Source of the DNA: Lachnospiraceae bacterium
GTDB lineage: Bacteria > Bacillota > Clostridia > Lachnospirales > Anaerotignaceae
Reading direction: 5' to 3'
Length of the DNA stretch: 64,000 bases
NCBI GenBank assembly: GCA_019422065.1
Contig: JAHZEA010000013.1
Span: forward strand, 1 to 64,000
Part shown: one piece after another, positions 35,984 to 45,421 of the stretch
Layout: every line of letters starts with the position of its first letter
Position numbering within the stretch: the stretch's first letter is position 1
The notes under the pieces: model-generated
Database searches by the model: none
Told to the model about the DNA's origin: nothing
The model's input: only the letters and a program-made list of their open reading frames with translations
Program-made: the position numbers and the translations under genes

Positions 35984-37279
35984 TTATTTGCCTTTTAAAA
36001 TTTCATCTCTTTTAACAATTTCGGTAATTCTTACACCAAAATTATCATCAACAACAACTACATCGCCTTTTGCTATGCATTGTCCGTTGGCATATATATC
36101 AACTTGATCGCCTGCAAGCTTATCAAGCACAACAAGAGAGCCTGTTGTAAGTTCCAGTATGTCTTTAATTACTTTCTTTGTTCTGCCTATCTCAACGGAT
36201 ATTTCCAAAGGCACATCCATAATTAACGCTAAGTTTTCAGCCTGTTCCTCACCAAGTGATTCTGTCATAGAAAACTGTTTTGGATTTAAAGGCTGAGTAT
36301 TTATCATTTTAGGCTCAGGCTGTGCATAGAACTGATTCATGTTCATGCTTTGAACCTGACCCTGATATGGTGCAGTAGCGCCGCATCCCTGAACAGGCTG
36401 ATTTTGCCATGCCGTCTGTTCAGGCTGAGCATTAACCATACTTTGTGCCTGTGGCGCAGGAGTATTTGCTGTGTTCGTACTTGCAGCAGCCTGTACTGTT
36501 TTTTCTTCGCTTGCCGTTGACTGGCTGTCATCCTGAGTTAAGTTGCTGTTTAACAATTTTTCTATTTCTTCTTGTGAAAGCACTTTTCCGGATGACTGCG
36601 GTTTTTCTTCTTTTGCTGTTTCTTTAACTTCTTCTTTCTTAACCGGTTCTTCATGGCTTTCTTCTTCGCCAAAGTTTTCAATGCCAAAACCAAGGCCAAA
36701 GGCTGAAATAAGCTTTTTAGCCAGTTTTATAGGCATAAGATTCATAAACCGGCTTTCTACAAGGTTTTCTATGTTAAGCTTAAAGTTAACAACAACCATT
36801 TCGTCTTCGTCGCCGAAGCATTTTTTCTTAAAGCTGTCTACATCTTCTATCTCATAAGATATTGGTGTAGAGATATTTACAACCTCGCCTAAAAACTCTG
36901 AAAGAGCAGTAGACGAAGCACCCATCATTTGGTTCATTACCTCGCATATAGCACTGGTATTCATTTCGTTAAGCTCAAAATCCTCATCGGAAATTTCCAT
37001 TCCCATAAGAAGCCCAACAATCATTCTTACATCCTGCCTTTTAAGCAGCATGATATTGCTTCCGCTAAGGCCTGATATATAGGTTATTTCAACAGCTATG
37101 GCAGGCTCCATGTCTGAATATTCAAACTCATCAAAGGCAACAATTTCCACATCAGGTGTAGTAATGTCTACCCTTTTGCCAAGCATAGTTGAAACTGCCG
37201 TAGCTGAGGCACCTAAACTGATATTTAATATCTCGCCAATCGCGTCTATTTCCATAGAGCTAAAAATCTTTGAATTCAT
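35984..37279 (-). CDS. fliY: Motor switch phosphatase FliY with an internal CheY-binding-like motif
   Basis: A 431-residue switch protein. Residues ~8-200 are a CheC-like phosphatase domain with two intact E-x2-N-x22-P sites (DAIGEILN and SAICEVMN, each with Pro 23 residues later). The C-terminus (~350-431) is a FliN domain. A Gln/Pro/Ala-rich linker joins them. The sequence LSQEEIEKLLNS, like the CheY-P-binding peptide at the N-terminus of FliM and of Bacillus FliY, sits at 234-245 between the two domains. The protein begins directly with the phosphatase domain. It lies 6 bases after fliM. Confidence 0.95.
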   Translation of the reverse strand: MNSKIFSSMEIDAIGEILNISLGASATAVSTMLGKRVDITTPDVEIVAFDEFEYSDMEPAIAVEITYISGLSGSNIMLLKRQDVRMIVGLLMGMEISDEDFELNEMNTSAICEVMNQMMGASSTALSEFLGEVVNISTPISYEIEDVDSFKKKCFGDEDEMVVVNFKLNIENLVESRFMNLMPIKLAKKLISAFGLGFGIENFGEEESHEEPVKKEEVKETAKEEKPQSSGKVLSQEEIEKLLNSNLTQDDSQSTASEEKTVQAAASTNTANTPAPQAQSMVNAQPEQTAWQNQPVQGCGATAPYQGQVQSMNMNQFYAQPEPKMINTQPLNPKQFSMTESLGEEQAENLALIMDVPLEISVEIGRTKKVIKDILELTTGSLVVLDKLAGDQVDIYANGQCIAKGDVVVVDDNFGVRITEIVKRDEILKGK

Positions 37280-37285
37280 GTGTTC

Positions 37286-38287
37286 CTATTCTCCTTTGGA
37301 CGAAACTAAATTTTTATCATAAACCTCGTTAATTTTAACCGCCATATTTTTATTGTATTTACCTAATTCACCCTTAAACCACGGCTCGCCTTCTATATAA
37401 ATAAAGACATCCGAGTCTTTGGATTTATTTAGGTTAATTACATCCCCAACCTGGAGTGTAAACAAATCCTTAAGCAAAATGGTTGATTTTCCAAGTTCAG
37501 CACATATTTCCATAGGCGTTGTTTTAATTCCATCAAAAATACTTTTTGTGGTTTCATCCTCAGGATTTTTCTTTTCCGGTTTTTCCTCAAACGTCTGGAA
37601 AACACCGGTAAGAAAATTACTTGGCAGGCAGATGTTAATTTTTCCCACTATATCGCCTATCTCCACTTCCATAACAACAATTACGGTAGTTTCGTCTCTG
37701 CCTATTTTCTGCATCATTCCAGGGTTAGTTTCAACTTTATCTAAAGAAAACTCTAAGTCTATATAATCAGCCCAACCATCACCCATAATCGCAACAAGAT
37801 ACTTAGCAATGTTGCGGTAGAGCGAAATTTCTATATCAGTACATACATAAGAGTCCGGAATATCTTTAGCGTCTTCACCTGTACCGCCAATCATTCTGTC
37901 TATCATGCAAAGAATAAGCTGGTTTGTGCAGTGCAGTATAACCGGACCGTATGTCATGCCGTTAGGCAGTGTTACATTAATTAGAGAGAGCATGTCATTA
38001 TCGTTTAACGCATTGCTGAATTCATAGTATCTTTGCTCCTCAACCTCAAGAACGTTTACAGTGCTTGCAATTCGTACAAGATTATTAATTCTTGAAGAGC
38101 ATAATCTGGCGTAATTTTCATATATACCGGATAAAAGCTTTAATTTATCCTTGGTAAATTTCTTAGGGCTGTAAAAATCATATTTCTTATATTTTTTTTC
38201 TTTCTTTTCAGGTTCACTTGTAACGTCGCCGCTTCTCATTGAATTTATAAGTGCATCTATCTGGCTTTGTGACAGTACCTCGGACAT
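37286..38287 (-). CDS. fliM: Flagellar motor switch protein FliM
   Basis: A 333-residue C-ring protein. The N-terminus carries the CheY-P-binding peptide (LSQSQIDALINSM). The middle is the CheC-like domain (SLINVTLPNGMTYGPVILHC, IDRMIGGTGED), and the C-terminus is the FliN-like SpoA domain (ICAELGKSTILLKDLFTLQVGDVI). It follows motB by 29 bases with no fliL gene between them, unlike the common motB-fliL-fliM order. Confidence 0.97.
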   Translation of the reverse strand: MSEVLSQSQIDALINSMRSGDVTSEPEKKEKKYKKYDFYSPKKFTKDKLKLLSGIYENYARLCSSRINNLVRIASTVNVLEVEEQRYYEFSNALNDNDMLSLINVTLPNGMTYGPVILHCTNQLILCMIDRMIGGTGEDAKDIPDSYVCTDIEISLYRNIAKYLVAIMGDGWADYIDLEFSLDKVETNPGMMQKIGRDETTVIVVMEVEIGDIVGKINICLPSNFLTGVFQTFEEKPEKKNPEDETTKSIFDGIKTTPMEICAELGKSTILLKDLFTLQVGDVINLNKSKDSDVFIYIEGEPWFKGELGKYNKNMAVKINEVYDKNLVSSKGE

Positions 38288-38316
38288 GTTTCAGCTTTCC
38301 CTCCCTTCAATATTCA

Positions 38317-39096
38317 TTAATCTCCTACAGCCTCTGTACCATAAACTTCTTCGTAATAGTCATCAAGGCTTTTAACAACACTGTCTGTCTTAGTTATTAA
38401 TATTTCAACACGCCTGTTTTTGGCGCGTGATTCACGCGTTTCAAAAGAACTTATAGGTCTAAACTGTCCATAACCGCATGAAACAAGTTTAGCCGGGTCT
38501 ATAATATTCTTTTCCTGTATATAAAGCAGTACTTCTGTAGCTCTGTTAGAAGATAAAAATCTGTCGCTTACAGGTTCGTTAGGAACATCAGGCCTTGCCT
38601 GAGAAGTATGTCCCAATATCTGTATTTCCTCTATAGAGTCAACAGCATCTGTAATAGCGTTGCAGAACTCATCAAGTACAACCTTGCCTTCGTCTTTAAG
38701 CACAAAGCTGTCGCCATCAAAAAACACATTGTCCCTGAATGTAATAAATGTAAACCCGTCACCCCTTGAAAGCTCAATATCGCCTTGCAAATTATTCTGA
38801 CTTATATACTCCGAAAGCACATAATAGAGCTTATCGAAATCATCAGCATTTTCGGGTAAGTTCATACTTCCTTTTACAGGGTACTCATATTCATTTTTCT
38901 CTTGCGTTGTAACTATCTGCGACAACTCCGTGGCATCCGGGTTAAAGCTTTTAACTAAAAGCTCCCATTTCTCGCTGTCTATACTGGACATTGAGTAAAG
39001 CAGTACAAAAAAGCACAGCAATAATGTAACCATATCGCCATAAGTATCCATCCAATTAGCGCCGCCGCTGCCGCTTTTTTTATTTTTCCTAGCCAT
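38317..39096 (-). CDS. motB: Flagellar stator protein MotB
   Basis: A 259-residue stator subunit with one membrane segment (about 22-40). The ion-binding Asp21 lies in the WMDTYGDMVTLLLCFF motif. The C-terminal OmpA-like peptidoglycan-binding domain is seen in IQILGHTSQARPD, RFLSSNRATEVLLYI and SRAKNRRVEILI. The linker region carries the plug segment. The coupling ion (H+ or Na+) cannot be told from sequence by eye. It lies 58 bases after motA. Confidence 0.95.
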   Translation of the reverse strand: MARKNKKSGSGGANWMDTYGDMVTLLLCFFVLLYSMSSIDSEKWELLVKSFNPDATELSQIVTTQEKNEYEYPVKGSMNLPENADDFDKLYYVLSEYISQNNLQGDIELSRGDGFTFITFRDNVFFDGDSFVLKDEGKVVLDEFCNAITDAVDSIEEIQILGHTSQARPDVPNEPVSDRFLSSNRATEVLLYIQEKNIIDPAKLVSCGYGQFRPISSFETRESRAKNRRVEILITKTDSVVKSLDDYYEEVYGTEAVGD

Positions 39097-39154
39097 AATT
39101 ACACATCCGTTTTTTCTAAAATGTATTAATCAAAATTCCCCAGTACTTTTACTT

Positions 39155-39997
39155 TTACTTTTTGCCTCTTTTATTACCGTTACCGCTTGAACCTTCAAGG
39201 GCCATTTCTCTTTCTCTTTGTGAAAGATATGATGTAAGTTTTTCTTTCATAAATTTAGGGTTTTCGCCGGACTGAATGGATAAAACGCCTTCAATTATAA
39301 TCTGTTTGCAAAGGTATTCTTCATCATTTCTAATGCTCAGCTTTTTAGCTATAGGCGAAAAAACAAGGTTAGCCAGAATACAGCCGTAAAAAGTAGTAAT
39401 AAGCGCAACTGACATATCCGAACCAAGCGATGACGCTCCTGTTGTGCCATCTAAGTTCATGTTTTTAAGCATATTAACAAGGCCTATTAAAGTACCAATC
39501 ATACCAAAAGCCGGAGCAAATGAAGATGCTTTTTCATATATGCCTACAGAATCTGAATGTCTTTCGGCTAAGTATTCCAAGTCGTTATTAAGCATTGATT
39601 TTACTTTTTCCGGGTCAGTAGCATCTACAATAAGCATAATGCTTTGTTTAAAAAACGGATCGGTCTGTTTATTTGCCATTTCCTCAAGGGTCAAAAGACC
39701 GTTTTTACGCGCTACCTGAGAGAATTCAACAAGTAAATCAATATATTCCATAGGGTTATACTTGCTGCCAGATAATAAAATCTTTATATGCTTCGGAATT
39801 TGTTTTAAAGTACTTGCCGGATAGGATGCAATAACGGCTGAAATTGTACCACCAAGAACAATAAATACACTCGGTATATCAACAAAATTCATTAAGTTCT
39901 TAAAAACAAAAATCGAAGTTTCCGACGGATCAAAAACAACTCCGAAACAAATAAGTATTAAACCAGCTATAATACCAACAATGGTCGTAATGTCCAT
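39155..39997 (-). CDS. motA: Flagellar stator protein MotA
   Basis: A 280-residue stator subunit with four membrane segments (two near the N-terminus, two near residues 160-215) and a large cytoplasmic loop that contacts FliG. The conserved SFAPAFGMIGTLIGLVNML and ALITTFYGCILANLVFSPIA segments are typical. The basic C-terminal tail (GNGNKRGKK) is short. It lies between flbD and motB. Confidence 0.95.
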   Translation of the reverse strand: MDITTIVGIIAGLILICFGVVFDPSETSIFVFKNLMNFVDIPSVFIVLGGTISAVIASYPASTLKQIPKHIKILLSGSKYNPMEYIDLLVEFSQVARKNGLLTLEEMANKQTDPFFKQSIMLIVDATDPEKVKSMLNNDLEYLAERHSDSVGIYEKASSFAPAFGMIGTLIGLVNMLKNMNLDGTTGASSLGSDMSVALITTFYGCILANLVFSPIAKKLSIRNDEEYLCKQIIIEGVLSIQSGENPKFMKEKLTSYLSQREREMALEGSSGNGNKRGKK

Positions 39998-40014
39998 AAA
40001 AAGTCCCGCCCTCT

Positions 40015-40233
40015 TTAGTCGTTTTTATTAACAGATGTCATTTTCTTATACTCGCAGTATATACGAGCTTTAAACTCTATAATCTTATCTATAATCTCAT
40101 CTGGTGTTTCTCTAACAAGGAAAAACTCCCTGTTCATCATAATTACTTTTGTGTCAGGTATTGACTCAATACATTCTATTTGAGCACCGTTAATAACAAA
40201 ATGCTCATTATTCAACTTTGTAAGTTTAATCAT
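40015..40233 (-). CDS. flbD: FlbD/SwrD-family flagellar protein
   Basis: A 72-residue protein starting MIKLTKLNNEHFVINGAQIECIESIPDT, the FlbD family pattern. The Bacillus homologue (SwrD) increases motor power through the stators; the location directly before motA-motB agrees with such a role. The length matches the family. It lies 17 bases before motA. It is unrelated to the Caulobacter transcription factor with the same name. Confidence 0.92.
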   Translation of the reverse strand: MIKLTKLNNEHFVINGAQIECIESIPDTKVIMMNREFFLVRETPDEIIDKIIEFKARIYCEYKKMTSVNKND

Positions 40234-40318
40234 AAAACCACCTTCATAAATAAGATTAAATTTAATACATGGCAGGGAACGAGCCTAATAAGGCTCTCCC
40301 AACCACTGTATATAAAAT

Positions 40319-41308
40319 TTAACGTTTCATATTTACTAATTCCTCAAGCATCTCATCAGAAACAGTTATCATTTTAGAGCAAGCTTGGAAACCTCTTTGT
40401 GTTGTAATCATGTTTGAAAATTCAGTTGCTAAATCAACATTTGACATTTCAAGGCAGCTTGACCTTAAAATTCCTGTTGTACCTTCACCCGGCTGGAAAG
40501 CCTGTAATGTACCTGTATTGCTTACTGCTTTGTAATAAGAATTTCCTGAATTCTGAAGTGCGTTTGGATTAGTTACATTGCAAACCGCAACTATACCGAA
40601 TTTATATGTATTTCCGTTAGGACCTGTACCGCTTATAACACCGTTTGAGTCAATGCTTATGCTTGTAAGGTTAAGTCTTTCTTCGTCATCATATGTAATT
40701 TCTGGCGACTCATTAGCATCATCTGTAGCTACAGGAAGTCTTATAGGCTTAAGGTTTGCAAAAGTAATATTGTCTCCGTCACCAGTTGTTTCCATGCCGT
40801 CAGTAATATCTGCTGTGCCTATAGCTGCATTATCAGGTACGAAACCGTAAACAACATTTTTATTGGCATCTACAAGGTATCCGTCACCGTCTATTGTAAA
40901 CTCGCCTACTCTTGTTAAATAAAACTGTGAAATCTGATTAGCATCTACTTCATTGCTTACACCGTCTGTCATTTCATCTTCACTAAGCTTAGGGCCTACA
41001 ATAAAAAAGCCGTTTCCGTCAATCATACAGTCAGTGCCTATACCTGTAGGCTCATAACTGCCTGTAGAAAAGTCAACACTAATAGCGGAAACTTGGCTTC
41101 CGTAACCTATCTGGCTTGGATTAGAACCGCCGTAAACATTGTTTCCGTCACTTGAACCATATAAGTTCTGATAAATAGAATCCTTAAATGTGGTTCTTCC
41201 TGACTTAAATCCAACAGTATTTACATTGGCAATATTATTACCTATAACATCCATTTTATTCTGGTGTGCACGAAGGCCCGAAACTCCAGAAAACATTGAT
41301 TTTAACAT
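40319..41308 (-). CDS. flgE: Flagellar hook protein FlgE
   Basis: A 329-residue hook protein. The N-terminal MFSGVSGLRAHQNKMDVIGNNIANVNTVGFKSGRTTF is the FlgE signature, followed by DGNGFFIVGP and an exposed domain of modest size. The C-terminal helix (VDLATEFSNMITTQRGFQACSKMITVSDEMLEELVNM) is intact. The hook is capped by FlgD during assembly. The gene lies 77 bases after the small flagellar operon protein, the usual position. Confidence 0.95.
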   Translation of the reverse strand: MLKSMFSGVSGLRAHQNKMDVIGNNIANVNTVGFKSGRTTFKDSIYQNLYGSSDGNNVYGGSNPSQIGYGSQVSAISVDFSTGSYEPTGIGTDCMIDGNGFFIVGPKLSEDEMTDGVSNEVDANQISQFYLTRVGEFTIDGDGYLVDANKNVVYGFVPDNAAIGTADITDGMETTGDGDNITFANLKPIRLPVATDDANESPEITYDDEERLNLTSISIDSNGVISGTGPNGNTYKFGIVAVCNVTNPNALQNSGNSYYKAVSNTGTLQAFQPGEGTTGILRSSCLEMSNVDLATEFSNMITTQRGFQACSKMITVSDEMLEELVNMKR

Positions 41309-41385
41309 TTCTTTATGTCCTCCTCAAAAGCTGCACAAAGGTTATGTGCTTCAGACATAACCAAAACCTCCCTTTCGGGTCCAGT

Positions 41386-41775
41386 TTATAAAAGTACAGC
41401 GCTGTCTATATTAGTAAAAATATTATTTTTCATTTCATTGCCATTGATGGCAGTAACAACAACGTTATTAGGTATATTAACTATAAATGCTGCATCACGG
41501 CCTATCATAACAACATCCTTGGCGCCTTTAAGCCTTGCGCTGTCAGCCGCTGTGTTTAACTGCTCTATTAATGAGTCTGTTACGTTTATACCTCGTTGCT
41601 GTATTCTTTCTTTTGAATGCTTGGAAAACTGCAATGATTCGGATTTTTCCAGCTTTTCGTTTAATATATCAGCAAAGTTTTGTTTGCTGCTTTGGCTTTT
41701 ATCAGTATTTTTTACTGGTAAAAATGGCTCGCCCTGTATTTGGCGTATTTTTAAATCATTAATATTTCCAATCAT
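41386..41775 (-). CDS. Flagellar operon protein, TIGR02530 type
   Basis: A 129-residue soluble protein of the small family regularly found between flgD and flgE. Recognisable parts are the early KIRQIQGEPFLPV, the FSKHSKERIQQRGI helix and the C-terminal KDVVMIGRDAAFIVNIPNNVVVTAI strands. Its function is not established; a role in hook assembly is inferred from position. Confidence 0.85.
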   Translation of the reverse strand: MIGNINDLKIRQIQGEPFLPVKNTDKSQSSKQNFADILNEKLEKSESLQFSKHSKERIQQRGINVTDSLIEQLNTAADSARLKGAKDVVMIGRDAAFIVNIPNNVVVTAINGNEMKNNIFTNIDSAVLL

Positions 41776-41816
41776 TGCCCACCTCCAAACGCAGTTTCAA
41801 TGCCGCTATTAGCTAA

Positions 41817-42338
41817 TTAAACTATACTTGTTTTGTCTGTTTGTTCGCCGTTTTCTGAGCCAGAACCATCTGAACCTTCAGAACCTTCTGACCCCTCAGA
41901 GCCTTCAGAACCATCCGGTACCTTTCCAACAGACATTAACTGTGACATTGTATAGCCTTTATCGCCTATAAATATAACCGGCTCATCGTAATAAAGAGCT
42001 ATGCCTGTAACTGTGCCGGTTACTGTTGTTAAATTACCCTTAGAGTCATATTCGGCTACAGTAACTTCTTTTCCAACCATTGAAGAAGCGTAAGTGCTTA
42101 TTGAAACTTGTGTCATGCTTGACATAGCCTCAACTACAGCCATTTGAGCCAGCTGCATCATGTAATTGTCTTGGCTAGTTGGATTCATAGGGTCTTGGTT
42201 TTGAAGCTGTTTTGCCATAAGCATAAGGAAACTGTCCATTGTTAAAGTATTAGATGTATCCCTGCTTTTTGCTGTGCTTGATGTCTGGCTGTATGCCGAA
42301 GAACTGCGGGCTATTGAATTTACATATTCATTACCCAA
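41817..42338 (-). CDS. flgD: Flagellar hook cap/scaffold protein FlgD, short form with Ser-Glu-Gly tail
   Basis: A 173-residue hook-capping protein. The conserved N-terminal part is clear (LTMDSFLMLMAKQLQNQDPMNPTSQDNYMMQLAQMAVVEAM), followed by one beta segment (GKEVTVAEYDSKGN) as in Gram-positive FlgD. The C-terminus ends in a repeated Gly-Ser-Glu tail (encoded by 41865-41917), then DGSGSENGEQTDKTSIV. The Fn3/tudor domains of enteric FlgD are absent, which is usual in Firmicutes. Start is TTG after AAGGAGC. Confidence 0.92.
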   Translation of the reverse strand: MGNEYVNSIARSSSAYSQTSSTAKSRDTSNTLTMDSFLMLMAKQLQNQDPMNPTSQDNYMMQLAQMAVVEAMSSMTQVSISTYASSMVGKEVTVAEYDSKGNLTTVTGTVTGIALYYDEPVIFIGDKGYTMSQLMSVGKVPDGSEGSEGSEGSEGSDGSGSENGEQTDKTSIV

Positions 42339-42361
42339 AATTACCGCTCCTTTCTTAAAGC

Positions 42362-43594
42362 TTAAACAAGGCCTAAACGCATTTGGTCTAAAAAGTCAGT
42401 AGACTTTTCATTTTTATCTCGTTTATCCTTTCTTTCATCGCCTTGATAATTTTTCTCTCTGCCGTTTTGCTGCTGATAATCTTGGCGATATGACTGCTCA
42501 TCACTTTGGTTAACCTGAACAAATGTTGTATTACCTGTTCTGTTTTCCAAAATAGCGGCTAACTTGTCTGTGCTGCCGTTTAATGCCTCCAGTGCTTTTT
42601 GAGTAGAGCAAAGAATGGAAACCTTTGTTTCGCCGTTTTCAAAAGTCAGCTTAACATGGATTTTGCCTAAATCTTCAGGCTCTAACTGCAAATCAAACTC
42701 ATTATTGCCATGTACTATAATTTTGTCGGCTAAATTATCCATAGCCTCAGTATTGTTTAATGGCAGAGCATCGGCAACTTTAACCTGAATTACATCGCCT
42801 TTACTTGTGCTCTGTACTGTTTGAAGTGCTGTTTCAAAACCTGTTGTAATGTTGTTTTCACTTTCTTTATCGCTTTTTGTATATTGCTCAACTACAATAT
42901 CTTTAAGAACATTTACGGTTTTTTCACCGTATGTTTTTAAATTGCTTAAACCTGTATCAGCAAGCATTTGATTTAAAGCGGTAACCTTATTATCAACTGT
43001 ATTTTGCAAATTCTCGTTAGATAACATTTGGTTTAAATCTGCAATGCTATTGATAAAATCTGTATTTTTCACAACTTGGGCATTACTCAAATTAAGGTGT
43101 GCTGCTGTTTTATTAGTATCTGCAGCTGAAACAGTATTCTGCTGCACAGTTGAATTCTGCACTGTCTCTGCCGATAATTTCTGAACAAAAGGTACTTGTG
43201 AAGCGCTCTGAGCCTTTACAGTCTGCTGAGCCATTTCTTGTGCATTATTAGCAGTTGCATTAACAAAAACTGAAAAGTCTTTATTATTGATTAAAAAACT
43301 GCCGTAAAGCATTTGAGCTTGAGCCATATCCAGCTCTTGACTTGTTTCTTTAACTTCATCTTTTTGATTTTCAGTATTGCCGTTAAGTTTATCTTGGCTG
43401 TCTGTTTTATCTGTTTTGTCTGACTTATCGGTTTTACTGTCTGTCTTTTTATTCAGCTTATCGCTTTCATTTTTTATTGCATCTTTAAAGCTGTTTTGAT
43501 TTACTGCTTTATCATCAGTAGCTTTTGATGCAGATGAGGAATCCGGCATTATTTTTGAAATATTGATATTAACTGCCATGTTTCCTGATGCCAT
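42362..43594 (-). CDS. fliK: Flagellar hook-length control protein FliK
   Basis: A 410-residue ruler protein. The N-terminal ~260 residues are low-complexity, rich in Gln, Asn, Ser and Thr. The C-terminal domain (FDLQLEPEDLGKIHVKLTFENGETKVSILCSTQKALEAL) is the FliK signature that interacts with FlhB to switch export. The tail is Gln/Lys/Asp-rich. An ORF start at GTG 43603 would overlap the AGGAGG box; the ATG three codons later (43594) is properly spaced and preferred. Confidence 0.92.
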   Translation of the reverse strand: MASGNMAVNINISKIMPDSSSASKATDDKAVNQNSFKDAIKNESDKLNKKTDSKTDKSDKTDKTDSQDKLNGNTENQKDEVKETSQELDMAQAQMLYGSFLINNKDFSVFVNATANNAQEMAQQTVKAQSASQVPFVQKLSAETVQNSTVQQNTVSAADTNKTAAHLNLSNAQVVKNTDFINSIADLNQMLSNENLQNTVDNKVTALNQMLADTGLSNLKTYGEKTVNVLKDIVVEQYTKSDKESENNITTGFETALQTVQSTSKGDVIQVKVADALPLNNTEAMDNLADKIIVHGNNEFDLQLEPEDLGKIHVKLTFENGETKVSILCSTQKALEALNGSTDKLAAILENRTGNTTFVQVNQSDEQSYRQDYQQQNGREKNYQGDERKDKRDKNEKSTDFLDQMRLGLV

Positions 43595-43645
43595 TTTTTT
43601 CACCTCCTTTTAAATATTTATGTATTTATTAAATAAATACCAAGC

Positions 43646-44095
43646 TTAGAGTTTTTCTATTTTAAACTTTCTGCTTGATATAAATTCCTCAATAAACAAT
43701 TCGTTTTCTTTCTGTTCTTCTTTTCTATACTCGCTTATTTTTATATCTTTGAGTTTTTCTATAGAAAGCATTTCTTTTTTCGCTTCAACCATTTTATCTC
43801 TTTTTTCAGCTTCAACTTTTTTAAGCTGATTGAGCTTAGCTGTTTCCTCTTTTATAAGCTGGTTTTGTCTTATAAGATATTTCTCATACAGCTCCGCCTC
43901 AGCAATAGTAATGCCAGCCGATTTTTTAGTATCAAAGTTTGAAACAGATAACTGTTCTTCTTTTTTAAGGCGCTCTATAACGCTGTTTTGTTCGGTTACT
44001 TTTTTTACGGAGTCGGCATGGTCATTTTTTAAAATCTCTAACATGTCGCTTTTATACTTTAAAACAGGCTCTAAACGAAAAGAAAATTTTTTCAT
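43646..44095 (-). CDS. fliJ: Flagellar export protein FliJ
   Basis: A 149-residue coiled-coil protein (MKKFSFRLEPVLKYKSDMLEILKNDHADSVKKV at the N-terminus, then continuous Glu/Lys-rich helices). FliJ links the FliI ATPase ring to FlhA and recycles chaperones. Sequence conservation is low, but the FSFRLEPVLKYK start and the position after fliI are typical. Confidence 0.92.
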   Translation of the reverse strand: MKKFSFRLEPVLKYKSDMLEILKNDHADSVKKVTEQNSVIERLKKEEQLSVSNFDTKKSAGITIAEAELYEKYLIRQNQLIKEETAKLNQLKKVEAEKRDKMVEAKKEMLSIEKLKDIKISEYRKEEQKENELFIEEFISSRKFKIEKL

Positions 44096-44116
44096 AAGTT
44101 ATCACCATACAATTAA

Positions 44117-45421
44117 TTAGTCATTCAAAATTTCTCTCATTTTATTTAACGTGTCTTCATAAGAAAAAGCTTCATTAATGCCTTGAGTTAAAAACTCATT
44201 TACTTTATCTATTTTAGAAACGGCATAGTCCAAAGAGCCGTTTGTTCCGGCTTTATAAGCACCTATTGAAATTAAGTCCTCGTTTTTGCCGTAAATACTC
44301 AGTATATCTCTTATTTTAGATGCCAGCTCTTTATGCTCATCTGAAGCAACTGTTGACATTAAACGGGATATGCTGGCGTTAATATCTATTGCCGGAAAAT
44401 GGTTTGAGTTAGCCAGTTTTCTTGAAAGAACAATGTGTCCATCCAAAATACCTCTTACGGTATCGGCTATAGGCTCATTTGTATCATCGCCTTCCACCAA
44501 AACAGTGTAGATACCTGTAATAGAACCTTCTTTAAAATTTCCGCTTCTTTCCAAAAGCTTAGGAAGCTTAGAGTAAATAGATGGTGTATATCCCCTTGCA
44601 ATAGGCGGTTCACCTATGGCAAGGCCTATTTCCCTTTGTGCCATAGCAAACCTTGTAAGCGAATCCATCATAAGCAAAACGTCATTGCCTTGGTTTTTAA
44701 AATATTCAGCAATAGCAGTTGCCACAATAGGACATTTCATTCTAAGCATAGGTGATTGGTCGCTGGTTGCTACTACCAGCACCGACCTTGCAAGGCCTTC
44801 TTCACCTAAATCCTTTTGAACAAACTCCAAAACCTCTCTGCCACGCTCGCCCACAAGTGCTATTACGTTTATATCGGCTTTTACATTTTTGGCTATCATA
44901 CCCAATAATGTACTTTTACCTACACCGCTTCCGGCAAATATGCCGACCCTTTGACCTTTGCCAATAGTAAGCATGCCGTCTATGGCTTTTATGCCAAAAC
45001 TCATTTTTTCGCTTATTGGCGGCCTTTCCAAAGGGTTAATATATGTATCATCAACAGGGTAAAATTCCTTTGGGTCAAAATCCCCAAGTCCATCCATAGG
45101 CTGGCCTAAAGCGTTTATAACCCGGCCTCTTAAAAAATCACCTACAGGTATTTTAAGCCGCTGTTTTGTGTTTCTTACAAAACTGCCTGCCGTAATGCCG
45201 CTTGTGCTTTCGTATGGCATAAGCAGTATTTTATCGTCTTTAAATCCTATAACTTCGCTTAAAACCTGACCTTTAGTGTCTTGGCTGTATATAGCACTTA
45301 TGTCGCCTATGCCACAGTTTCCGCCGGAAGCCTCAACCATCATTCCTACTATGTTTTCTATTTTCCCTATGTGGCTTATTGTTTCAGAACGCTTAATTAA
45401 ATCAACCGCACTATTAAACGT
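44117..45421 (-). CDS. fliI: Flagellar export ATPase FliI with a probable ACG start
   Basis: The export ATPase, similar to F1-beta: Walker A FAGSGVGKSTLL, then ALVGERGREVLEF, Walker B VLLMMDSLTRFAMAQREIGLA and the ARGYTPSIYSKLPKLLERSG motif. The first ATG in frame (45343) would cut off ~26 residues that clearly belong to the FliI N-terminal barrel (DLIKRSETISHIGKIENIVG before MMVEASGG). Between the in-frame fliH stop and that ATG there is no ATG, GTG or TTG. A GGGGAGGA box lies 7 bases before an ACG at 45421-45419, giving a 434-residue protein of normal length, so I start there. This is inferred, not proven. Confidence 0.9.
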   Translation of the reverse strand, partial: TFNSAVDLIKRSETISHIGKIENIVGMMVEASGGNCGIGDISAIYSQDTKGQVLSEVIGFKDDKILLMPYESTSGITAGSFVRNTKQRLKIPVGDFLRGRVINALGQPMDGLGDFDPKEFYPVDDTYINPLERPPISEKMSFGIKAIDGMLTIGKGQRVGIFAGSGVGKSTLLGMIAKNVKADINVIALVGERGREVLEFVQKDLGEEGLARSVLVVATSDQSPMLRMKCPIVATAIAEYFKNQGNDVLLMMDSLTRFAMAQREIGLAIGEPPIARGYTPSIYSKLPKLLERSGNFKEGSITGIYTVLVEGDDTNEPIADTVRGILDGHIVLSRKLANSNHFPAIDINASISRLMSTVASDEHKELASKIRDILSIYGKNEDLISIGAYKAGTNGSLDYAVSKIDKVNEFLTQGINEAFSYEDTLNKMREILND

